Positions 1 through 6,037 of a stretch of DNA of 19,421 bases are shown piece by piece. The DNA comes from Capnocytophaga granulosa ATCC 51502 (GTDB lineage Bacteria; Bacteroidota; Bacteroidia; Flavobacteriales; Flavobacteriaceae): contig NZ_KE150261.1 in the NCBI RefSeq assembly GCF_000411115.1, positions 1-19,421 of the forward strand, written 5' to 3'. The translations under genes were made by a program, and so were the position numbers. Under the pieces are notes generated by a model. It was not told where the DNA came from. It was given only the letters and a program-made list of their open reading frames with translations, and made no database searches. The stretch's first letter is position 1; every line of letters begins with the position of its first letter.

Positions 1-25
1 CTTGCTCCCTTTTCGAAAGCGGGTG

Positions 26-56
26 CAAAAGTACAACTTCTTTTTAAACTGACAAA
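26..56 (-). promoter_or_regulatory. Leftward Bacteroidota-type promoter
   Basis: Read on the minus strand, TTTG (53-56) is followed by exactly 19 bases and TACTTTTG (26-33). This matches the Bacteroidota housekeeping sigma pattern TTTG-N19-TAnnTTTG. Transcription would start near base 19 and leave the window to the left, so the gene it serves is not visible. Confidence 0.6.
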
Positions 57-86
57 ATATTTCAACGAATTTTTTTGAAATATTTT
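54..86. repeat. Perfect 12-bp inverted repeat beside the leftward promoter
   Basis: AAAATATTTCAA (54-65) and its exact reverse complement (75-86) flank a 9-base loop. The left arm overlaps the -33 element of the leftward promoter, so it could be an operator or a transcript-end hairpin. The sequence alone does not decide between these. Confidence 0.45.
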
Positions 87-141
87 TTAAGTGGTTGAAA
101 ATCAGTATACCACTACCCCCCCGAAGTTGATAAAAATCTGA

Positions 142-165
142 TTCCCCCTAGCCCCGAAGGGGGAA
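142..165. repeat. C/G-rich intergenic hairpin
   Basis: TTCCCCC (142-148) pairs with GGGGGAA (159-165) around a 10-base loop. Runs of C at 115-122 and of G at 172-177 lie on either side. The GC-rich block stands out in AT-rich surroundings and resembles intergenic palindromic elements common in Bacteroidota. No function can be read from it. Confidence 0.4.
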
Positions 166-210
166 CTAAATGGGGGGAAAATTGGTAGAAAGTAGCTATT
201 TGGCTAATTA

Positions 211-256
211 ACGTGAGTTCGATGTAACGAAAACTCCCTCGGATTTTCACGGATTT
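211..256 (+). repeat. Dispersed repeat, copy 1
   Basis: This 46-base stretch, containing GAGTTCGATGTAACGAAA and CCTCGGATTTTC, recurs on the opposite strand at 11273-11318 with 38 of 46 positions identical by eye. Both copies are intergenic and neither is in a plausible reading frame. It is likely a genome-wide intergenic repeat. Confidence 0.5.
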
Positions 257-311
257 CTCGAATTCTCTTCCTATCTGTATGGTCATGCTGCTGTAATTTG
301 CACGGATTTTT

Positions 312-329
312 ATAAGGCTTTCGCCTTAT
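312..329. terminator. Short hairpin, possible intrinsic terminator
   Basis: ATAAGGC (312-318) and GCCTTAT (323-329) form a perfect 7-bp stem with a 4-base loop. T-rich sequence follows on both strands. It could end leftward or rightward transcripts, but no adjacent gene shows which. Confidence 0.35.
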
Positions 330-509
330 TTATTTGAAGAAAGCACAGAGTTATGGTTAACTGTTATATCATATTTCTCCAAAAAAATCCATATTTCACC
401 TACTTAGCTTGGGATATTCGTTTGCTTTTGGGAAATTAATTAGCATTTTGGCTCATCGCTCATCGACAAATTAGCTAATGCCCTTTGTTAAATTTTTAAT
501 TATAACTAA

Positions 510-539
510 TTGAAAATCATTTACTTAAATATAGTTTTG
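510..539 (+). promoter_or_regulatory. Upstream tandem promoter
   Basis: TTG (510-512), 19 bases, then TAGTTTTG (532-539) fits the Bacteroidota promoter pattern. It lies about 50 bases before a second, better match, so the region downstream probably has tandem promoters. Confidence 0.45.
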
Positions 540-560
540 CTATTTTAATTGTTTCAGGAG

Positions 561-591
561 TTTGTATTATCCAAAAAATATTGTAATTTTG
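561..591 (+). promoter_or_regulatory. Promoter for the rod-like RNA / lipoprotein leader
   Basis: TTTG (561-564), 19 bases, then TAATTTTG (584-591) is a consensus Bacteroidota promoter. The predicted start near base 598 is just ahead of the long fold at 626-803. Confidence 0.6.
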
Positions 592-597
592 ACCTCA

Positions 598-810
598 AAT
601 TTAAGGCTTAAATTTTTTCATTTATAAAAAGCGTTAGCTTATATTCTACATTTAAGGAAATCTGGTAAATTTCAAAATAGTGGTAGATAAATAAGCGAAA
701 ACGCTCACGCTCATAGGCGTGGGCTTTTCTTTTATTTATATCACTATAGCTTTACCAGAGGCTCCTTAAAGTATAGATAAAAGCTAAAAAGTCCTCGCTT
801 TTTCTTTTGT
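598..810 (+). ncRNA. Candidate rod-shaped structured RNA (6S-like architecture)
   Basis: The stretch folds end to end on itself. Pairings by eye, outside to inside: 626-633 with 796-803; 635-640 with 781-786; 651-658 with 763-770; 661-669 with 751-759; 677-682 with 742-747; 687-694 with 732-739; terminal hairpin 703-710 with 717-724, with flanking A-run (698-701) and T-run (725-728) also able to pair. Interior loops are small. The 3' arm ends in a U-rich run (799-808) that could serve as terminator, and a consensus promoter ends at 591. Size, own promoter and rod shape recall 6S-type RNAs, including the 6S-Flavo model known from Flavobacteria. That identity is inference. It could instead be a long leader or attenuator of the lipoprotein gene, or a large palindromic intergenic element. 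No reading frame is convincing here. Confidence 0.45.
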
Positions 811-860
811 ATTAACCTCACTTATAAGGACTTGAAGTGAAAAACAAACATTCAAATCCG

Positions 861-1679
861 ATGAAAAATATTTTTAAATGGGCTTTCGTAGCCTTAGCCC
901 TTGTAGGGGTTTCTTGCAGCAAATCCGATGATAACAACGGAGGTGGCGGCAGTGGTAGTGGTAGTGGTTTTAATAGTGGTGATTTTACTGTAGGAAAACA
1001 TTTCCCAAGAAAGATAACTACAACTGAAGAAAAAGGGAAAAGGGAAAGAACCTTTGAAATTTCAAATGGGAAGATAGTAGATGCACCCTATGAATATGAG
1101 GGGAATCTTTTGAAAAGGATAAAATATAATGGTAGAACTTTCCAAGAATTTTTCTATACCAATGGAAAACTCACAAAACGTATTCATGCAGAAGAAGGCA
1201 CCTTTGAATATCTTTATGACGACAAAGGAAGAATTAGTAAAAAATACCGTACCTTCCCCAGCGGTAATTCAACTACTACAGAATACCATTATATAGATGC
1301 CAATACTATCAAAACTATTTATAAGGACAGAAGTAATAGTAGAGATCTTGAAAAAACTTATCATTTTTCCAATGGAAACCTCATTAGAGAAGAAGATAGT
1401 CGAGGAACAATTGTGTATGAGTACGATGATAAGAACAATTGGATGTATAACAACAACTTCATCATTACTATTTCTAGTGTCTTAGGTGAGTTTTTTGACT
1501 ATGATTATAGTAAAAATAATGTGACTAAAATTATAGTAAGAGGTAATAGGAGTGAAGATTATCGCTATGAAGACGCTACCACTACCTTCCAATACGAATA
1601 TAATTCTGATAATTATCCTACCAAAGTAACTCAAACAAAAGACGGAAGAGTTCAAAAGGTTACTGAATACCAATATTAA
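861..1679 (+). CDS. YD-repeat-like surface lipoprotein
   Basis: A 272-residue lipoprotein from this ATG. The N-terminus is lysine-rich, then hydrophobic, ending in the lipobox LVGVSC (Cys19). A GTG at 837 would add eight residues; AAGGA lies just before it, so that start is possible, but the ATG gives a textbook signal peptide. The mature end reads CSKSDDNN followed by a Gly/Ser linker. Lysine at +3 with acidic residues after it resembles the lipoprotein export signal described in Capnocytophaga and other Bacteroidota, suggesting surface display (inference). The body is repeated short beta-rich units such as FEYLYDDKGRISKKY and IVYEYDDKNNW, resembling the YD/RHS repeats of secreted Bacteroidota proteins, without a toxin tip. 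Ligand and function are unknown. The gene stands alone, ends at a strong terminator and follows the structured RNA region. Confidence 0.8.
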   Translation: MKNIFKWAFVALALVGVSCSKSDDNNGGGGSGSGSGFNSGDFTVGKHFPRKITTTEEKGKRERTFEISNGKIVDAPYEYEGNLLKRIKYNGRTFQEFFYTNGKLTKRIHAEEGTFEYLYDDKGRISKKYRTFPSGNSTTTEYHYIDANTIKTIYKDRSNSRDLEKTYHFSNGNLIREEDSRGTIVYEYDDKNNWMYNNNFIITISSVLGEFFDYDYSKNNVTKIIVRGNRSEDYRYEDATTTFQYEYNSDNYPTKVTQTKDGRVQKVTEYQY

Positions 1680-1698
1680 TCGTTACATATCTATATTA

Positions 1699-1731
1699 AA
1701 AAGAGGAAGTTCTCGAAGGACTTCCTCTTTT
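1699..1731 (+). terminator. Intrinsic terminator after the lipoprotein gene
   Basis: AAAAGAGGAAGT (1699-1710) and ACTTCCTCTTTT (1720-1731) are perfect 12-bp arms around a 9-base loop, with T-rich sequence at the 3' side. It begins 20 bases after the lipoprotein stop. Confidence 0.75.
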
Positions 1732-1806
1732 GTTAGCTATCCCTATATCTCGGATAATCCAATAAGAAAGTTTGTTAAATCTCATAGCATTATTGTTGAG
1801 AAATTG

Positions 1807-1814
1807 TAATTTTG
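1807..1814 (+). promoter_or_regulatory. -7 element before the 45-residue gene
   Basis: TAATTTTG matches the Bacteroidota -7 consensus. No good -33 element lies at the usual distance (TTTG at 1771 is 32 bases away). A start near base 1821 would leave a leader of only about 11 bases before the ATG at 1832. Confidence 0.35.
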
Positions 1815-1831
1815 CGTCAAATATATTTTCT

Positions 1832-1969
1832 ATGGATACTATTACTATAAAATTCGATAAAAAAGAATTCTTCTCAATGATTGACCAAGCTCGTAAAGCA
1901 CCTACTAAAAAGATGTCCAAAGAAGAAAGGAAAAAATTCTTAGACGTATGGCATTACAATGATAAATAG
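1832..1969 (+). CDS. Small hypothetical protein (45 aa)
   Basis: A 45-residue, highly charged, probably helical protein rich in Lys and Asp/Glu, starting MDTITIKFDKKEF and ending HYNDK. The frame is open further upstream to 1772, but the upstream part would overlap the -7 element, so the ATG at 1832 is preferred. It has its own possible promoter, a terminator upstream, and is convergent with the P-type ATPase gene with only 4 bases between the stops. Size and charge would suit a small antitoxin or regulator, but no partner is visible. The first residues loosely echo the antitoxin-like protein at 5697 (MDTLTI), and nothing else matches. Function unknown. Confidence 0.45.
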   Translation: MDTITIKFDKKEFFSMIDQARKAPTKKMSKEERKKFLDVWHYNDK

Positions 1970-1973
1970 CAAA

Positions 1974-4334
1974 CTACCTCACTAACCTATTGGTCATTAG
2001 TGTTGTAAAAAGCACTATACTAATAGAGCTAATTGGCATCAGAATTGCCGCTACTACGGGTTCTAAGTTCCCTGTTATGGCAAAGAATGTTCCTATACAA
2101 TTATATAATAGGGAGAGTACAAAACTCATCTTGATTACTTGCATGGTCTTCTTGCTTAGGGCGAGAAAGCGTGGAAGCTGCTCTATCTCAGAGGCCTGAA
2201 GAATCGCCTCACAAGCTGGCGAAAAGGTATTGCTGTTTTCTGCCACGGCGCAACCTACTTGGGCTTGCTTGAGAGCGCCTGCATCGTTCAGCCCATCACC
2301 GAGCATCATCACCCGCTTGCCTTCTTTCTGCAATTGCTCTATATAATGGAGCTTATCAGTTGGACTTTGGTTAAAGTGTAGTGATACTTTTGCTGAGAGT
2401 TGGCTTTGTAAGAAGGCTTTTTCTGCCTCAGTATCCCCTGAAAGCAACGCTAAAGTATAGCCCTTGTCCTCTAACTCATGGAAAACGGTAAATATATGTT
2501 CCCTATAAGGGTTCTTAAAGGTATATTTGCCCATTAACTGCCCATTAATACTCACATATACCGCTGTTTCATCTTTGTTTTCCTTACCCGTTACAAACTT
2601 TGCCGAGCCTACCTTTATGCTATCCCCTCCCCATGTAGCTTCCATACCTTTGCCTATCAGTTCTTGATAATGGTCAAGAGGGTGTATATCTACCTGCTTG
2701 TAGTATTGGTATAGCTGACGAGAAAGAGGATGGTTGGAGTTACGCAATACACTCTTGAGCAAGGAGCATTGTTGGGCGCTCATCATTTGGCCTTCGTAGG
2801 TGATTTCTTGGGTATTACTCTGGGTAATAGTACCTGTTTTGTCAAAGATAAGGGTATCTACCTGTGCCATTTGTTCTATAGTCTGGGTATCCTTGAGGTA
2901 GAAATGACGTTTGCCTAAGAGTCGAAGCATATTTCCCAAGGCAAAAGGGGCAGAAACCGCCAAGGCACAAGGACAAGCGATGATAAGCACCGCTGTAAAG
3001 GCATTGAACGCCTCGGTAGGGGTGCCATAGAAAAGCCAAAAAGCTAAGGTTAGGAAGGCAATGAGCAGCACAAAGAAGGTAAAGTACTGGCTAATCCTAT
3101 CGGTTAGGGTTTTAATCCCTTCGTTTTTATTCTTTTGGAAGGATTCTTGGCTCCATAGCTGGGTAAGGTAGCTCTGGGAAACGGTTTTGGTAGCTTCTAT
3201 CTCTATAGCCGCCCCCTTATGTCTGCCCCCTGCAAAGAGTTTGTCCCCGCTGTTCTTCTCCGTCCACTTAGATTCTCCTGTAACAAAACTGTAATCTATC
3301 TGGCCTACGCCACGAATAAGCACGGCATCTACAGGTATCAGTTCCTCATTGCGAATCAGTAAGCGGTCACCCTCCTTGATATCATATACTTGGATACTCT
3401 CTTCCTGCTCTCCTGTCATACGAGTCACCCCTATCGGAAAATAGCTTTTGTAATCTCGCTCAAAGGAGAGAAAGGAATAGGTGCGTTGCTGAAAGAATTT
3501 GCCTATGAGCAACAAAAAGATCAAGGAAGCCAAGCTATCAAAGAAACCCTGTCCCCTACCCGATATGATGTCATAAGTACTACGGACAAACATGGTGAGG
3601 ATACCCAAGGCCAAGGGAATATCAATGGTCAGAAAACGGTTGCGAATCCCCTTGTAGGCGGAGACAAAATAATCCGTGGCTGCATAGAACATCACAGGTA
3701 GGGAGAAAGCAAACATCAGCCAGCGGAAGAAGTCCTTATACCGATTGAACCAAAATTCGTTGTCTTCAAAGAACCCTGGGAAGGACAACAGTCCAATATT
3801 CCCAAAGGCAAACCCCGCCACTCCCAACTTGTACAATAGCTGCTTTTGTCCCTTTTTGTCTTTCTTCTGAGAATAATCGTCCAAACTGATATAGGGTGCA
3901 TAGCCTATTTTGGAGAGAAGTACTACCAACTCTTTCAGGGTGATTTTGTCTTTTAGGTAACTAATTCGTACCGTCTTTTTAGGAAAATCCACTAAGGCAT
4001 GTATCACACCTTGGTGTAATTTCTGTAAATTCTCTAATACCCAGATACACGAACTACAGTGAATATGTGGGATATAGAGAGAGACAATTTGAGTGTTCCC
4101 TTCGTCAAACTCTAGGAGCTTGGCCACAATCTGGGGATTGTCCAAGAAATGGTACTTCTCCCCTGCCTCTTCAGGGCGTGCTCCTGGGGTTTGCTCGTAG
4201 GTATAATATTTGTCTAATTTATTGGCTGATAGGATTTCATAGACCGTTTGGCACCCTTGACAACAAAAATATTTGTCGTCAAATACAATGGGGTGCTTAG
4301 GATCACAATTATTTCCACAGTGATAACAAGTCAT
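1974..4334 (-). CDS. Copper-type P1B ATPase, FixI/CcoI-like
   Basis: A 786-residue heavy-metal-transporting P-type ATPase. Visible in order: a cysteine-rich N-terminal metal site (Cys3, Cys6, Cys10, then CCQGC near 24-28); an HMA-like domain with HCSSC (92-96); several membrane helices (about 165-285); the actuator loop with TGES (352-355); the metal-path motif CPCAL (454-458); the phosphorylation site DKTGT (498-502); HP (535-536); hinge motif GDGLND (679-684); and two C-terminal helices. This layout is that of FixI/CcoI, which exports copper across the inner membrane for cbb3 cytochrome oxidase assembly in this lineage. The usual small partner ccoS and the ccoNOP genes are not next to it, so the exact role is inferred from domain order. 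It is separated by about 50 bases of tandem repeats from the membrane protein gene upstream. Confidence 0.85.
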   Translation of the reverse strand: MTCYHCGNNCDPKHPIVFDDKYFCCQGCQTVYEILSANKLDKYYTYEQTPGARPEEAGEKYHFLDNPQIVAKLLEFDEGNTQIVSLYIPHIHCSSCIWVLENLQKLHQGVIHALVDFPKKTVRISYLKDKITLKELVVLLSKIGYAPYISLDDYSQKKDKKGQKQLLYKLGVAGFAFGNIGLLSFPGFFEDNEFWFNRYKDFFRWLMFAFSLPVMFYAATDYFVSAYKGIRNRFLTIDIPLALGILTMFVRSTYDIISGRGQGFFDSLASLIFLLLIGKFFQQRTYSFLSFERDYKSYFPIGVTRMTGEQEESIQVYDIKEGDRLLIRNEELIPVDAVLIRGVGQIDYSFVTGESKWTEKNSGDKLFAGGRHKGAAIEIEATKTVSQSYLTQLWSQESFQKNKNEGIKTLTDRISQYFTFFVLLIAFLTLAFWLFYGTPTEAFNAFTAVLIIACPCALAVSAPFALGNMLRLLGKRHFYLKDTQTIEQMAQVDTLIFDKTGTITQSNTQEITYEGQMMSAQQCSLLKSVLRNSNHPLSRQLYQYYKQVDIHPLDHYQELIGKGMEATWGGDSIKVGSAKFVTGKENKDETAVYVSINGQLMGKYTFKNPYREHIFTVFHELEDKGYTLALLSGDTEAEKAFLQSQLSAKVSLHFNQSPTDKLHYIEQLQKEGKRVMMLGDGLNDAGALKQAQVGCAVAENSNTFSPACEAILQASEIEQLPRFLALSKKTMQVIKMSFVLSLLYNCIGTFFAITGNLEPVVAAILMPISSISIVLFTTLMTNRLVR

Positions 4335-4338
4335 AATT

Positions 4339-4366
4339 AGTGAATAGTGAATAGTGAATAGTGAAT
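4339..4366. repeat. Four tandem 7-bp repeats
   Basis: AGTGAAT is repeated four times without interruption, then degenerates into AACGAACAGTG. It fills most of the space between the ATPase start (4334) and the stop of the upstream minus-strand gene (4389). Slippage at such repeats can change copy number and hence the spacing upstream of the ATPase start. Confidence 0.7.
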
Positions 4367-4383
4367 AACGAACAGTGCTATAG

Positions 4384-4417
4384 TCTGACTACTGACTACT
4401 GCTTACTGACCGCTGAC
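4384..4417. repeat. Degenerate CTGACTA-type tandem repeat overlapping a stop codon
   Basis: Successive units CTGACTA, CTGACTA, CTGCTTA, CTGACCG, CTGACC run from the intergenic space into the 3' end of the YbhN-like gene. They encode its last residues (about SVSSSQ) and its TAG stop at 4389-4391. Confidence 0.55.
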
Positions 4418-5381
4418 CTCTATTGATGAGGGGTAAAAGTAAAAAGGACAATCCTCCAAAAAGGACAATCATCAGGAACTGGGCGATCCATATGACCCAG
4501 CCCAAGGCTGTACCTATGGTCTCGGCTACGCCAAAAAGCAATAACACTTTGGCGATAAAGAGTGGGTAAGCACCTAAGCCTCCGTTGGTAAAGACAATAG
4601 CAAAACTCCCTATTACAAAAGCGGTAAGTACTTGTATCAGTGAGAGATCCTTAGTTTGCTCCATGGAAAAAAACACTACATAGAACATCAAAAAATACAT
4701 AAGCCAAATAAATAGGGTATGGGCTATAAACTGCCATTTCTTTTTCAGATGGGCTATAGAGAAAATTCCTTCCTTGATGCCTGAAAGCATTTTACGGATT
4801 TTCTGCGCTATGGAAGAGGTAGAGCGGTAAATCCAATAAAGAAAGGCTACAAACACAAGTCCCAAGACCAAGAGTATCACTATGATATAGGAAAAAGTAA
4901 AATAGCTTTCTAAAAAGTGCCATACCAGATCAAACTGAAAGACAAAGACAATGGCAATAAATAGTAGCAAGATACACATGTCTATCACTCGTTCGGTAAG
5001 GATTGTTCCGAAAGCCTTGTCAAAGGGGACTTTGTCATAGCGATTGATAAGCAAAGCACGAGAGACTTCCCCCGAACGTGGTACGGTAAGATTGAGCAAA
5101 TACCCGATAAATACAGCCAAAACCAAGTTGTATCGCTTAGGGAAATAGTGCATAGAGGCCAAGGTATATTGCCAACGTATACCTCGTGATACATGACTTA
5201 AGAAACCCATCGCTACCGAGAGCCACAGAAAGGAATAATCAGCCCTAAGGAATTGCTCCTTGATCAGCGATAGCTCCTCTGCGCTGAATTGGGCAAAGGC
5301 ATACCAACACAGAAATAGCCCCAATAGCAAGGGGAGCAACAGTTGTAGGGTTTTCTTTAGGTAGTTTTTGCTTGTCACCAT
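4389..5381 (-). CDS. YbhN/UPF0104-family membrane protein
   Basis: A 330-residue protein with about eight hydrophobic helices. It resembles the YbhN/UPF0104 family, related to the flippase half of MprF (lysylphosphatidylglycerol synthase). Family hallmarks visible are a conserved loop with NLTVPRSGEVSRALLI (about residues 96-111), then FGTILTERVIDM, and late in the protein a Gly-rich segment (FTNGGLGAYPLF). There is no synthase domain, so aminoacyl-lipid synthesis is not expected. A role in moving or organising membrane lipids is inferred from the family. The last residues come from a low-complexity tandem repeat, so the C-terminus may differ between strains. A TACCTTTG -7 element lies 20 bases upstream. 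The gene is probably transcribed towards the ATPase gene. Confidence 0.8.
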   Translation of the reverse strand: MVTSKNYLKKTLQLLLPLLLGLFLCWYAFAQFSAEELSLIKEQFLRADYSFLWLSVAMGFLSHVSRGIRWQYTLASMHYFPKRYNLVLAVFIGYLLNLTVPRSGEVSRALLINRYDKVPFDKAFGTILTERVIDMCILLLFIAIVFVFQFDLVWHFLESYFTFSYIIVILLVLGLVFVAFLYWIYRSTSSIAQKIRKMLSGIKEGIFSIAHLKKKWQFIAHTLFIWLMYFLMFYVVFFSMEQTKDLSLIQVLTAFVIGSFAIVFTNGGLGAYPLFIAKVLLLFGVAETIGTALGWVIWIAQFLMIVLFGGLSFLLLPLINRGQRSVSSSQ

Positions 5382-5401
5382 GACATATAAGTTTTGGGCG
5401 A

Positions 5402-5409
5402 CAAAGGTA
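5402..5409 (-). promoter_or_regulatory. -7 element for the YbhN-like gene
   Basis: On the minus strand this reads TACCTTTG, a perfect TAnnTTTG match, placing the start about 14 bases before the ATG at 5381. A -33 element at the usual distance is not clear. Confidence 0.45.
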
Positions 5410-5490
5410 GTGAATTATTTACAAATAGGTAGTTATTTGTGCTAATCGTTGTAGAACTTAAATTCCTCTATAATAAAATCGCCTCATATC

Positions 5491-5521
5491 TTGCAGTTTT
5501 CAAAATTAATGAGTATTTTTG
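5491..5521 (+). promoter_or_regulatory. Promoter of the decayed toxin-antitoxin locus
   Basis: TTG (5491-5493), 20 bases, then TATTTTTG (5514-5521) fits the Bacteroidota promoter consensus. It diverges from the YbhN-like promoter. Transcription would cover the small-gene remnants, the antitoxin-like gene and possibly aspS. Confidence 0.5.
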
Positions 5522-5553
5522 CAAGTTATTAGAATCTATTAAAACAAACTATT

Positions 5554-5656
5554 ATGACAGAAGTAAATCATTATATTTCTCCTATCTCTACAAAAACATT
5601 AACCTTATGTAAGGCTTGTTAAAGAAATAGAAGAAGATCAAAAAAACACACCTTAA
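5554..5656 (+). pseudogene. Possible frameshifted small gene
   Basis: An ATG 33 bases after the promoter opens a 22-residue frame (MTEVNHYISP...) that stops at 5620. The +1 frame continues immediately with LVKEIEEDQKNTP and stops at 5654-5656. Joining the two with a single-base change gives a small charged protein of about 33 residues. This may be a remnant of a regulator in the same locus, or chance. A further short frame (5656-5688) overlaps its stop. No homology is claimed. Confidence 0.25.
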
Positions 5657-5696
5657 TGAATCATCAATTTAAAGATTATCAAAAATAGGAATAGCT

Positions 5697-5894
5697 ATGG
5701 ATACACTTACAATAACAGAAGAAGAAATGCTCCTAAGCAAAGATTACTCAATGGAAGAGCCTTCTATAAAGCTTTCGGAGGCCGAATTACAAATTCTCAA
5801 TGAAAGAATCAAAGAAGCAAAAGATAGTATTCTTAAATCTAATGAAGAAGTAATGAAAGGAGCAAGAGAGCTTATTGAAAAAATAACAATCTAA
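5697..5894 (+). CDS. Antitoxin-like small protein (65 aa)
   Basis: A 65-residue acidic protein, probably largely helical after residue 25 (KLSEAELQILNERIKEAKDS). It begins MDTLTITEEEM. The family is not recognised with certainty. The antitoxin reading rests on size, charge, a shared promoter and, above all, the sequence directly behind its stop: the C-terminal part of a RelE/ParE-type toxin in another frame (5879-6004). Antitoxin genes of this kind normally precede and abut the toxin gene. With most of the toxin lost, the protein may be an orphan with no target in this locus, or may act against a related toxin elsewhere. Confidence 0.55.
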   Translation: MDTLTITEEEMLLSKDYSMEEPSIKLSEAELQILNERIKEAKDSILKSNEEVMKGARELIEKITI

Positions 5895-6004
5895 GAAGAG
5901 TTGTTATACTTCGCAATTACTCAATGTATTATCACTTTATTGAAGAAACACAAACTATTGAGATTCTATCTTTTTGGACAACAGAAACAACCCTAAGAAG
6001 TTAA
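5879..6004 (+). pseudogene. C-terminal remnant of a RelE/ParE-like toxin
   Basis: The frame that overlaps the end of the antitoxin-like gene and runs to TAA at 6002-6004 reads LRRVVILRNYSMYYHF, then IEETQTIEILSFWTTETTLRS. This is the closing pattern of RelE/ParE ribonuclease/gyrase toxins: an R-rich strand, a Y-Y-x-I/F strand, a charged turn, a hydrophobic IEIL strand and a W-x-T/D-x-R-x-x-P-like tail. Only about the last third of a typical 95-100 residue toxin is present, with no start codon or N-terminal half, so it is a deletion remnant. The final motif is also eroded (no RxxP). It lies 33 bases before aspS. Confidence 0.55.
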
Positions 6005-6037
6005 ATCTCAATAGAATATAACTCAAAACTTTAAAAA

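Noticed and set aside
703..728. A stand-alone terminator ending a ~130-nt transcript
   Set aside because: The hairpin with flanking A and T runs looks like a terminator, but it is the tip of a much longer nested fold (626-803), so it was treated as part of that RNA. Early termination there remains possible.
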